This document shows positions 1-6,251 of a stretch of DNA of 10,940 nt, in pieces. Both the position numbers and the translations under genes were made by a program. The stretch is from DATFMP01 sp041477795. GTDB lineage: Bacteria > SAR324 > JACQKK01. Every line of letters starts with the position of its first letter. The stretch's first letter is position 1. The stretch covers positions 1-10,940 of the forward strand of contig JBGOUY010000137.1 in the NCBI GenBank assembly GCA_041477795.1, read 5' to 3'. Under the pieces are notes generated by a model, which was not told the origin of the DNA, did no database searches, and saw nothing but the letters and a program-made list of their open reading frames with translations.

Positions 1-12
1 CCGGCGCGGCGC

Positions 13-30
13 GGCGGCGTTTGCGCCGCC
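13..30. repeat. GC-rich hairpin near left edge
   Basis: GGCGGCG (13-19) pairs perfectly with CGCCGCC (24-30) around a TTTG tetraloop. No T tract follows on either strand, so it is not a clear Rho-independent terminator. The surrounding positions 1-69 show no convincing coding signal. A minus-strand ATG at 34-36 gives only about 12 codons before the edge, too few to judge. Confidence 0.45.
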
Positions 31-69
31 CAGCATAGCGCAGGCGGCCGGAGGGCGCACCCCCGGCGG

Positions 70-323
70 CCGCCCGGGCGGGAGCAAGAACAAAGTCGCT
101 TGGTCTCGCCGTGGGACCCCACCCCGCATGGCGCCGGAGGCGCCGTGCCGCCCCTCCCCGCTAGGCAGGGAGGGGCTGCAAGCCTCATTCCAAGCGAATC
201 TGCGCAGCCAGGAAGCCCCCCTGCTCTGCCTAGCGGAGCAGGGGGGTTGGGGGGATGAGGTCCCGCGCCGGCCGATCTGTTGCGACGTGCGACGACTTTG
301 CACTTGCCCGGCCGCCCGGGCGG
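70..323. repeat. MITE-like segment bounded by imperfect terminal inverted repeats
   Basis: The left end (70-98) is the palindrome CCGCCCGGGCGG followed by GAGCAAGAACAAAGTCG. The reverse complement of the right end (293-323) is the same palindrome, two extra bases, then GGGCAAGTGCAAAGTCG. Beyond the self-complementary 12-mer, which matches in either orientation for trivial reasons, 14 of 17 bases agree in inverted orientation. The ends enclose both hairpins of repeat copy 1 (150-246). No transposase is encoded and no clear target-site duplication is visible. A 19-bp direct repeat (CGGCCGCCCGGGCGGGAGC at 67-85 and 309-327) overlaps the two ends. It may be a miniature inverted-repeat element or simply a large nested stem structure downstream of the channel gene. 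Confidence 0.4.
150..254 (-). repeat. REP-like two-hairpin repeat, copy 1
   Basis: Read on the minus strand, this has CCCCCAACCCCC, then hairpin A (11-bp perfect stem, 216-226 with 236-246), then GGGCTT, a spacer containing TTCGC, then hairpin B (9-bp perfect stem, 150-158 with 168-176). The hairpin loops are TGCCTAGCG (227-235) and CGCTAGGCA (159-167) on the plus strand, exact reverse complements of each other, while the stems differ but stay fully paired. A related module with the same order of blocks lies at 5871-6020 in the opposite orientation. The pattern fits a dispersed palindromic intergenic repeat of the REP/BIME kind. It lies 95 bp beyond the stop of the channel gene and could also protect or end that transcript, though no T tract is present. 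Confidence 0.6.
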
Positions 324-348
324 GAGCCCCGCGCTGTGCCCGTGCGGC

Positions 349-1338
349 TCAGCGCATCATCTTGCGCACGAACACGACGACGAACAGGGAGATGGAGAAG
401 GCGCCGGTGAACGCCTCGAGCATGGCCAGCGGCCGGGCGAATCCGATGGGGGTGATGTCCCCGTAGCCGACCGTGGTGAAGGTAATGACGCTGTAGTAGA
501 TGCAGTCGCCCAGCATGTACAGGTTCCTGGCCAGGCCCAGGCTGGAACTGAAGGCCAGCGGGCCTTCCGGGCCGTGCACGCCGAGCAGGAAGTAGCCGAC
601 GGCGCAACCGAGGATGACCAGCAGCGAGAAGGCGATGACGCGATCCGTCTCCTCGCCGTAGCCGCAGAGCAGGTCCACCAGCTTGGACCAGGCCCATTCG
701 CGGCTCCAGGGGCGCATCTGCATGCGCCGCATCACTTTTTCCTTGTGGTAATAGTGCCCGGCCATCGCGTTGTGGCCGAGGGACTCGTTGACGCGGATCA
801 GGTAGCGGTAGACCTCCTCGGCCTCCGCGTAGAGGTTCAGCGCCTCCTCTTCGCGCCCTTCCCGGTGCGCGCGATGGGCGAGGGACTCCTGGTGCAGGTG
901 GCGGCCCCAACGCACGCGCTCCAGGCGCGCGCCCTCCAGCTCCGCGCCCAGCAGGTTGGCATCCTCGAAGTGGGCGTTATTGAGGTTGGCCCCGCCAAGG
1001 TGCGCCTTCATCAGGTTGGCGCCGCGGAAGTCCGCATTGAACAGGTGCGCGTCGGTCAGGTTGGCGCGCGACAGGTCTGCGTGCTTCAGGTTCACGTTGC
1101 GCGTCGTGTCGCCAAAGGTCAGGTTCACGTCGTGCAGGTCGGCGCCGCGCAGCGCGTAGCCTTCCAGCGAGCGGCCCTCCTGGGCGAGGGCTTCGAGCCG
1201 GGTGCGGACGTCCGGGCCGGTCTTGCCGCAGGCCGGGTCGTGCCAATAGCACAGACCCTGGCTGCCCTGCGCGGGCTCGGGGCAGGCCGATCCGTCGGAT
1301 TCCCGGTAGCGGCACTGCGGTGAGGTCGGAGTCTGCAT
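349..1338 (-). CDS. Pentapeptide-repeat protein with C-terminal two-helix K+ channel
   Basis: The 329-residue product fuses a cytoplasmic-type N-terminal half to an ion channel. Residues 9-37 hold four Cys and a His (C9, C19, C30, H33, C37), a small cysteine-rich motif that may bind metal. Residues about 63-143 are roughly 16 pentapeptide repeats of the A(D/N)LXX type with one 6-residue irregular unit, predicted to form a right-handed quadrilateral beta-helix. A charged helical linker (about 145-230) follows. Then come a membrane helix (234-254), a pore loop ending in the K+ selectivity signature TTVGYGD (288-294), and a second membrane helix (about 304-324). This is the Ion_trans_2 (two-TM) architecture, so a tetrameric inner-membrane K+ channel is inferred. 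The role of the repeat domain is unknown; it may be a gating or protein-contact platform. The start is the first ATG before the Cys motif. A clear promoter was not found in the 171 bp upstream. The gene appears to stand alone. Confidence 0.88.
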   Translation of the reverse strand: MQTPTSPQCRYRESDGSACPEPAQGSQGLCYWHDPACGKTGPDVRTRLEALAQEGRSLEGYALRGADLHDVNLTFGDTTRNVNLKHADLSRANLTDAHLFNADFRGANLMKAHLGGANLNNAHFEDANLLGAELEGARLERVRWGRHLHQESLAHRAHREGREEEALNLYAEAEEVYRYLIRVNESLGHNAMAGHYYHKEKVMRRMQMRPWSREWAWSKLVDLLCGYGEETDRVIAFSLLVILGCAVGYFLLGVHGPEGPLAFSSSLGLARNLYMLGDCIYYSVITFTTVGYGDITPIGFARPLAMLEAFTGAFSISLFVVVFVRKMMR

Positions 1339-1490
1339 GCGATTCGATTCGTCCTGGCGCCGCCAGCGATGGCCGGATCGGAACGGGCCGCAAGGCCCGC
1401 AGCCGGATCCCCACGGCGCCCCGGGGACCCGCAGCCGGGCCGGCGATCGGCTCAGGCATGACGGTGCAAGTCCCCTACCAAACCGGCCCG

Positions 1491-1506
1491 GCAGGCGGGC
1501 GCCTGC
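1491..1506 (-). terminator. Possible weak terminator hairpin after the AsmA-family gene
   Basis: Just past the AsmA-family stop on the minus strand, GCAGGCG (1491-1497) pairs with CGCCTGC (1500-1506). The centre is only GG, so the real stem would be 6 bp with a 4-base loop. On the minus strand it is followed by a G/C stretch and only a short TTT about 8 bases later, so termination is doubtful. The rest of 1339-1509 shows no gene. Confidence 0.25.
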
Positions 1507-1509
1507 GGC

Positions 1510-4500
1510 CTAGTTGCCGCCGAAGGAGCGCTCCAGGAACCGGCCCAGGCCGCGGAAGAAGTCCTGGGTCTTGCTGAGGGGATTGGGCGGCGTGTTGTCC
1601 GGCTGGCTGCCCTTGCCGTCGCTGCCGGCCAGCGCGGCCACGCACGGGTGCTGCTCCACCGTGCTCGGCTTGACGATGCCCAGCAGCAGCACGAACGGGT
1701 TGTGCGCGCCGATCAGCAGCCAGGCCACGTCCTCCGCGACCCCGCGCGGCTGCGGGGAGACGGAGGGCCTGGCCAGCGTGCCGGTCACCCGCACGGGCGT
1801 CGTGACGCTGATCAGGCTGGCGTCGCGCGGCTCGGGCCAGAGCAGCAGGTCCAGCGCCTCGCCGCCCAGCTCCACCGTGCCCACGCCCTTGACGATGACG
1901 TGTTCCATGTCGAGCAGGATCGAGCGGGTCTCCGCCTTGCCCTTGCTCACCTCGAAGCGGGCCACGGCGCAAGTCATCGTGGCCGCCTTCTTCTCGCCGA
2001 AGCGGGGCACCAGCGCCAGCAGCAGGTCCGAGGCCCACAGCTTGAGGAAGCGGTCGTCGATGCGGCCTTCGCTGCCGTAGAACTCCGCGTCGCCATCGGC
2101 CGCGCTCAGCACCTCGCGCAGCGTGGCGCCCTGCCCATGCAGGTTCAGGCTGACGTCCGCCCGGCCCTGGCTGATGCCCACGGCGCCCAGCGCGTCAAAG
2201 GCCTGCGTGTAGTCCAGGCCCTTGAAGGTGAGCGCGAGCGAGGCCAGCGGCGGGGCCTTGGCGCTGTCCAGCACCAGCGTGCCCTTGAGCGCCCCGCGCC
2301 ACAGCTCGTCCACCGCGGCAGTCAGCTCCAGGCGGCCCCGGCGCAGGCGCGCCTGGAGCGACACATCGCGCAGATCGGCGCGGGCCAGCGTGACGCGCTG
2401 GCCGCGGAGCCGCAGCTCCAGCTCCAGGCGCTGCAAGGGGGCCACGGGGAGCGGCCAGTCCGGCACCAGCCGCGCGGGCTCCGCGCTGGCCGCCTGGGTG
2501 GGCTCTGGGGCGGGCGCCGGCGCAGCCGCGGGGGCCGGCGCCGCGGCGGGGGCCGCTGGAGCCACCGGAGCCGCGCCGGGCTCCATCAGGTCCGCCAGCC
2601 GCAGGCGCCGGGAGGTGAGCGTGGCCACCACGCGGGGCGGCTCCCCGGCCACGTAGGTCAGCTCGCCGCTGACGTCGCTCTGGCCCAGGGTCGCCTCCAG
2701 CTCCTCCACGTGGAAGCCGTGGGGCCGTTCGCTCAGGCGCCCCGCCGCCCGGTACGGGCCCAGCGCCGGCAGGTGCGTGCCCAGCAGCGCGTCGAGGCCG
2801 TCCAGGCGCGGCCCCGACACCTGCACCTGGAACTCCACGCCCGTGCCGTCGAACACGGCGCGCAGGCTGCCCTCCAGGCGCACGTCCGCACCGGCGACGG
2901 TGCCCGCCGCCCGCAGGTGCCAGGGCACGGCATCGTCCTTCAGCTCGCGCAGGCCGTCGCCGCTCAGCTCCAGCGCGAACGGCTGCTCGCGGTAGCGGCC
3001 CTCGGCGCGCAGGCGCAGGCCCGCGCCCCCTCCCACCGTGGCCTGGCCGCGGGCCAGCACCAGCTCGAAGGGCCGCTCCGCCTGCGGGCCCGTATAGGCC
3101 AGCGTGGCCCCTGCGGTCTCCAGGCCCAGCGCGGCGTTCTGCCAGATGGCGGCCAGGGTGCGGCCGTGGCCGCGCAGCGTGAAATCAAGGCGCTCGGCCT
3201 GCCCTTGCAGGCGATCGGTCACGTGCAGCGCGGCGAGCACGGGGCCGTAGTGGATGGCGCGGCCGTGCGCTTCCAGCTCCAGCTCCGGCGTCGTGCCGCC
3301 GCTGAGCCTGATGCGGCCGCGAATCTCCTCGTGCGCCAGCCACAGGGTGACGTCCTGCGCGGAGAGCACGCCGCCGTTCAGCCCGAGCCGCAGCTCCAGG
3401 CGCTCCAGCGGCGCCCCGGCACCCTGCACCTGCTCGATGCGCAGCAGGAGCGCCGCGTCCAGCCGGGAGAGCAGCTCGACGGGCAGCGGCCGCGCGATTG
3501 GGCTCAGCGCCGGCGTTGCGCCCGCCGGCTCCGCGATGAAGGGCTCCGGCCCGGCGAAGAGCGGGCGCAGGTCCGGCAGGTTCAGCAGCGCGGCCTGCAC
3601 CGAGCCGCTGAGGAACGGCAGCGCCCCGCCCAGGTCGAGCTGCACGCTGCCCCGGGCGGTGCTCTGCCCGATGCGCAGGCTGAAGTCCTCCAGGGAGTAG
3701 ACCGGGCCGAGGTGCTGCAGCCGGCCCTGCAGCGCATAGGGCCCCAGGGGCGGCAGCGTGCGCGCCAGCAGCGGCTCGAGCGTGGTCAGGTCGTCCCCGT
3801 CCGCCTGCACCTGCAGGGAAAAGTCGCCATTGGCCGGCCGCACGGCGCCGTCCAGCTCCAGGTGCGTGTGCACCAGGCGCAGGGAGGCGTGGAGCGGCCA
3901 GGACTCCGCCATGCCGAGGAGCTGGGGATAGGGCGCCCCGCTCAACTTCACCTCGAAGGTCTCGCCGCGGAAGGTGCCGGCCGCGAAGAGCGTGGTGGGC
4001 GCGGCAAACGGCGCCTGCAGCCAGGCCTCCCGCACGGTGAAGCGGTTGCGCGTGGCGGCGGGCCCGAGGAAGCCATCCACGGCCTTGACCTCGTACCCGC
4101 CGGCGTCGCGGATGAGCTGCGCATTCAGCTCGAAGGGCCCCAGCGGCGGCAGGGTCACGCCCAAGAGGCCGCTCAGCGCGTCGAAGGCGTCCCCGCGCGC
4201 CCGCAGCCGCAGGTCGAAGCGCGGAGCGGGCACGCGGGTCAGGGTGCCGGCGGCCTCCAGGCGGGCCGTGCCCGCGGTCACGGTGAGGCTGACGGGCCAG
4301 GGGGTCTCGCCGCGCAGCAGTTCGTCCAGGGTGCCGCCGCTGGCCTCCACGGTCAGATCGCGCCCGCGCAGGGCGCCGTCCAGCGCCAGGCGCACCGGCG
4401 CGCCCGCCTCCGCGGTGAGCACGGCCCGCTCCACCGCGAAGCGCGTGAGGACGCCGCTGCGGCCATCGTGGAAATCCACCTCGGAGTTCAGCACCGCCAC

Positions 4501-4959
4501 TTGCGGCAGGCGGGTCAGGCCGGGCGCGGCATCTTCGCCGGCGTCCGCGCCGCCGGACGCCGCGAAGAGCCAGTTGCTGGTGCCGTCGGCGCGCGTTTCC
4601 AGGTGCAGGCGCGCCTGCACCAGGGCGATGCGCTCCACGCGCAGCCGACCTCGCAGCAGGGGCCATATCTGCAACTGCACGGAGAGCCGGCGCGCCTCTC
4701 CCAGCGCCGGCTGGGAGGCCCATTCCGCGTTGGCGATGGCCACGTCGTCCGCGGTCACGGTGGGCCAGAGCGAGGGCTGCACGTGAATCGCGCCGGAGAG
4801 CGTGACGGCGCGGCCCAGGGCCAGGCCGATGCGCTCCTCCAGTGTGCCGCGATACGGGGAGAGGTCGATGGAGAGCAGGATCGCCACGCCCGCCGCCGGC
4901 ACCAGCGCGGCGACGACCCCCACGATCGCCAGCAGTCGGATCAGGCGCCTGCGCTTCAT
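1510..4959 (-). CDS. AsmA-family envelope protein
   Basis: The 1149-residue product opens with a basic N-terminus (MKRRRLIRLL) and one membrane helix (about residues 6-30), then the AsmA N-terminal segment (about 30-250; SPYRGTLEERIGLALGR, GTSNWLF). AsmA-like proteins are inner-membrane-anchored periplasmic proteins of the bridge-like lipid-transfer superfamily, linked to phospholipid traffic and outer-membrane integrity. Three internal repeats of about 75 residues are visible, at about 207-281, 340-413 and 666-741. Each runs from a PW/WP-containing strand to L-x-x-LLxxxLPxLGPy. A Pro/Ala-rich linker (about 796-829) separates them from an AsmA C-terminal-type domain (about 840-1065; GQGATLREVLSAADGDAEFYG, GVGTVELGGEALDLLL). 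The frame stays open to 5073, but ATG at 4957-4959 was chosen because the signal anchor begins there and a putative extended -10 lies just upstream. The ribosome site is weak. Transcribed divergently from the racemase. Confidence 0.88.
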   Translation of the reverse strand: MKRRRLIRLLAIVGVVAALVPAAGVAILLSIDLSPYRGTLEERIGLALGRAVTLSGAIHVQPSLWPTVTADDVAIANAEWASQPALGEARRLSVQLQIWPLLRGRLRVERIALVQARLHLETRADGTSNWLFAASGGADAGEDAAPGLTRLPQVAVLNSEVDFHDGRSGVLTRFAVERAVLTAEAGAPVRLALDGALRGRDLTVEASGGTLDELLRGETPWPVSLTVTAGTARLEAAGTLTRVPAPRFDLRLRARGDAFDALSGLLGVTLPPLGPFELNAQLIRDAGGYEVKAVDGFLGPAATRNRFTVREAWLQAPFAAPTTLFAAGTFRGETFEVKLSGAPYPQLLGMAESWPLHASLRLVHTHLELDGAVRPANGDFSLQVQADGDDLTTLEPLLARTLPPLGPYALQGRLQHLGPVYSLEDFSLRIGQSTARGSVQLDLGGALPFLSGSVQAALLNLPDLRPLFAGPEPFIAEPAGATPALSPIARPLPVELLSRLDAALLLRIEQVQGAGAPLERLELRLGLNGGVLSAQDVTLWLAHEEIRGRIRLSGGTTPELELEAHGRAIHYGPVLAALHVTDRLQGQAERLDFTLRGHGRTLAAIWQNAALGLETAGATLAYTGPQAERPFELVLARGQATVGGGAGLRLRAEGRYREQPFALELSGDGLRELKDDAVPWHLRAAGTVAGADVRLEGSLRAVFDGTGVEFQVQVSGPRLDGLDALLGTHLPALGPYRAAGRLSERPHGFHVEELEATLGQSDVSGELTYVAGEPPRVVATLTSRRLRLADLMEPGAAPVAPAAPAAAPAPAAAPAPAPEPTQAASAEPARLVPDWPLPVAPLQRLELELRLRGQRVTLARADLRDVSLQARLRRGRLELTAAVDELWRGALKGTLVLDSAKAPPLASLALTFKGLDYTQAFDALGAVGISQGRADVSLNLHGQGATLREVLSAADGDAEFYGSEGRIDDRFLKLWASDLLLALVPRFGEKKAATMTCAVARFEVSKGKAETRSILLDMEHVIVKGVGTVELGGEALDLLLWPEPRDASLISVTTPVRVTGTLARPSVSPQPRGVAEDVAWLLIGAHNPFVLLLGIVKPSTVEQHPCVAALAGSDGKGSQPDNTPPNPLSKTQDFFRGLGRFLERSFGGN

Positions 4960-5015
4960 GGGACGGTCCGGGTGCCCGGCGGGAAAACGGGAAAAGGGGG
5001 TGAGGGCGCAGGTCC

Positions 5016-5024
5016 AGGATAGCA
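5016..5024 (-). promoter_or_regulatory. Putative extended -10 promoter for the AsmA-family gene
   Basis: On the minus strand TGCTATCCT is an extended -10 (TGn plus TATCCT, 4 of 6 matches to TATAAT). It would start transcription near 5009, about 50 bases before the ATG at 4959. No convincing -35 is present, which an extended -10 can tolerate. It supports the 4959 start over the upstream in-frame start at 5073. Confidence 0.4.
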
Positions 5025-5053
5025 CGGACGCCGCGCGCCGACCCGGCCGGTGG

Positions 5054-5083
5054 CTGGCAAATCCGGGCCGCATCCGCTAGGCT
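5054..5083 (+). promoter_or_regulatory. Weak candidate promoter for the racemase gene
   Basis: CTGGCA (5054-5059) and TAGGCT (5078-5083) are separated by 18 bp, which would place the start near 5090. Both hexamers match the sigma-70 consensus only partly. It lies in the shared 185-bp divergent region with the AsmA-family promoter. Confidence 0.28.
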
Positions 5084-5090
5084 CGCAGCA

Positions 5091-5125
5091 GCCGGGCCGG
5101 CGCCGGTGCTGCGCAGCGGCCCGGC
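5091..5125 (+). promoter_or_regulatory. Inverted repeat in the racemase leader
   Basis: GCCGGGCCG (5091-5099) pairs perfectly with CGGCCCGGC (5117-5125). Inside lies a further palindrome, GCTGCGCAGC (5108-5117). The structure sits between the candidate start of transcription (about 5090) and the ribosome site (5131-5136), leaving the latter free. It could be an operator or a leader hairpin; in such GC-rich DNA it may also be chance. Confidence 0.3.
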
Positions 5126-5144
5126 GAGCCAGGGAGACGCCGCC

Positions 5145-5837
5145 ATGCCCGATCGCATCTTCGTCATCAATCCCAACCGCAACGAGCAGGTCACCGCCGG
5201 CATGAGTGCGGCGCTGGAGGGTTTCCGCTTCGCGGACGGCCCGGCCATCGACTGCGCCACGCTACAGGAGGGTCCGCCGGGCATCGAGTCCCAGGTGCTC
5301 TCGGACCAGGTGATCGGCCCGCTCTGCCGGCTGATCCGCGCGGAGGAGCCGCGCACGGGGGCGTTCGTCATCGCGTGCTTTTCCGATCCCGGCCTGCACT
5401 CGGCGCGCGAGTCGACGCAGCGGCCGGTGCTGGGCATCGCCGAGGCGGGCGTGACGACGGCGATGAACCTGGGGCAGAAGGTGGGCGTGATCTCCATCCT
5501 GCCCAACTCCCTGCCGCGGCACGTGCGCTACTTCCGCGCCATGGGCGTGGAGGGGAACATCGCGGGCGACCTGCCCATCGACATGACGGTGAGCGCGCTG
5601 GCCGACGAGCGCCGCGTCTTCGCGCGCATGGCGGAGGTGGGCGGGCGCCTGCGGGACGCGTACGGCGCCGACGTGATCGTGATGGGCTGCGCCGGCTTTG
5701 CGCAGCACCGCGCCGCGCTGGAGGAGGCCCTCGGCGTGCCCGTGGTGGACCCCACGCAGGCGGCGGTGGGCATGGCGCTGAGCGTGCTGCGTTCCCGCGC
5801 GCGGCGCCAGGGTGGCGTCCCGCAAACAACTGGATAA
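5145..5837 (+). CDS. Asp/Glu/hydantoin racemase family protein
   Basis: The 230-residue product belongs to the Asp/Glu/hydantoin racemase family (Pfam Asp_Glu_race), cytoplasmic cofactor-independent enzymes that use two cysteines as acid and base. Both are present: C78 in ACFSDPG and C182 in MGCAGFA, in nearly the same positions as in hydantoin racemases (about 76 and 181). The N-terminus RIFVINPNRN matches the family's (V/I)NPN(T/S)N start. The length is about usual. ATG 5145 was chosen because AGGGAG (5131-5136) lies 8 bases upstream; the frame opens earlier, at 5106, but without a ribosome site. With a hydantoinase-like amidohydrolase 1.3 kb away, racemisation of a hydantoin, allantoin or similar ureide is the most attractive role. 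Aspartate/glutamate racemase or maleate-isomerase-like activity cannot be excluded. It stands alone on the plus strand. Confidence 0.85.
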   Translation: MPDRIFVINPNRNEQVTAGMSAALEGFRFADGPAIDCATLQEGPPGIESQVLSDQVIGPLCRLIRAEEPRTGAFVIACFSDPGLHSARESTQRPVLGIAEAGVTTAMNLGQKVGVISILPNSLPRHVRYFRAMGVEGNIAGDLPIDMTVSALADERRVFARMAEVGGRLRDAYGADVIVMGCAGFAQHRAALEEALGVPVVDPTQAAVGMALSVLRSRARRQGGVPQTTG

Positions 5838-5870
5838 ATTGAGGGGATGATTGCGGTGCGGGGGCCCCTT

Positions 5871-6020
5871 CCCCCAACCCCCTTCCCTTCGACGCCGCTC
5901 AGGGCAGGCCCCGCTCGGCAGGGAAGAGGGCTTGCTCGACAGCCAATTGTTCGCAAACCCGCGCCCCTCCCTGCCGTGAGCCCCGCTCGCGGGGCGAACC
6001 GACGGCACCGGGGGAGGGGC
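5871..6020 (+). repeat. REP-like two-hairpin repeat, copy 2 (expanded)
   Basis: This plus-strand copy keeps the block order of the 150-254 copy: CCCCCAACCCCC (5871-5882), an arm CTTCCCT (5882-5888) pairing with AGGGAAG (5920-5926), the core CCGCTCGGCAG, GGGCTT, a spacer with TTCGC, then GCCCCTCCCTGCC (5963-5975). The loops carry extra sequence. Hairpin B is three nested stems: 5963-5971 with 6012-6020, TGCCGT (5972-5977) with ACGGCA (6002-6007), and GCCCCG (5980-5985) with CGGGGC (5990-5995). The repeat fills most of the region after the racemase and ends where similarity in the broken gene at 6019-6216 stops. It contains no protein-coding signal of its own. Confidence 0.55.
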
Positions 6021-6216
6021 AGTCGCGCCGCAGGCGCTCCAGCAGCTCCGCCTCGACCGCCGGCACGCGCGCCAGCCGCCCTGCTGCGCGGCGATGCGGT
6101 TGACCAGCAGCGTCTCCAGCGGCGTTTCCGGCCACAGCTCGTGCACCAGGGTCAGGCGCAATTCCTCGTAGGCCGCGCCGTCGTCGTCCCCCGGCGCCGA
6201 CCGCCGTCCCGCCCCG
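6019..6216 (-). pseudogene. Frameshifted remnant of an 'RHGLTA...' conserved hypothetical family
   Basis: On the minus strand PGDDDGAAYEELR (from 6194) leads to LVNRIAAQQ (ending 6081). Two bases later the next frame continues RLARVPAVEAELLERLRRD (to about 6022). Inserting one T at 6079-6080 restores QQ-W-RLARVPAVEAELLERLRRD. That is the pattern of a widespread short family, as I recall it: HGLTA near the start, then LPGED-x-x-x-Y, PxxxLExxLVxxIA, WRLRRxxxxEA. A degraded RGGTAVGA (6193-6216), in a different frame from PGDDD, may be the HGLTA region, implying a second lesion. The function of the family is unknown to me; copies are often scattered in genomes. No start or stop belonging to it can be assigned, and similarity ends at the hairpin repeat boundary (6020). 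Confidence 0.55.
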
Positions 6217-6251
6217 CAGGCGCCGGTGCCGCGGCAGGCGCCGCGCACGGC

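Noticed and set aside
1..60. Gene entering from the left edge
   Set aside because: Two plus frames are open but give no recognisable protein, and the only minus-strand ATG leaves about 12 codons. Nothing supportable.
1648..5022. Open frame of 1124 codons on the plus strand opposite the AsmA-family gene
   Set aside because: It is a mirror of the real gene in very GC-rich DNA. The translation is low-complexity (rich in Gln, Arg, Gly, Ala) with no domain, while the minus strand shows clear AsmA features.
4960..5073. 38-codon N-terminal extension of the AsmA-family protein
   Set aside because: The extension precedes a perfect signal-anchor start and would cover the putative extended -10; it has no family similarity.
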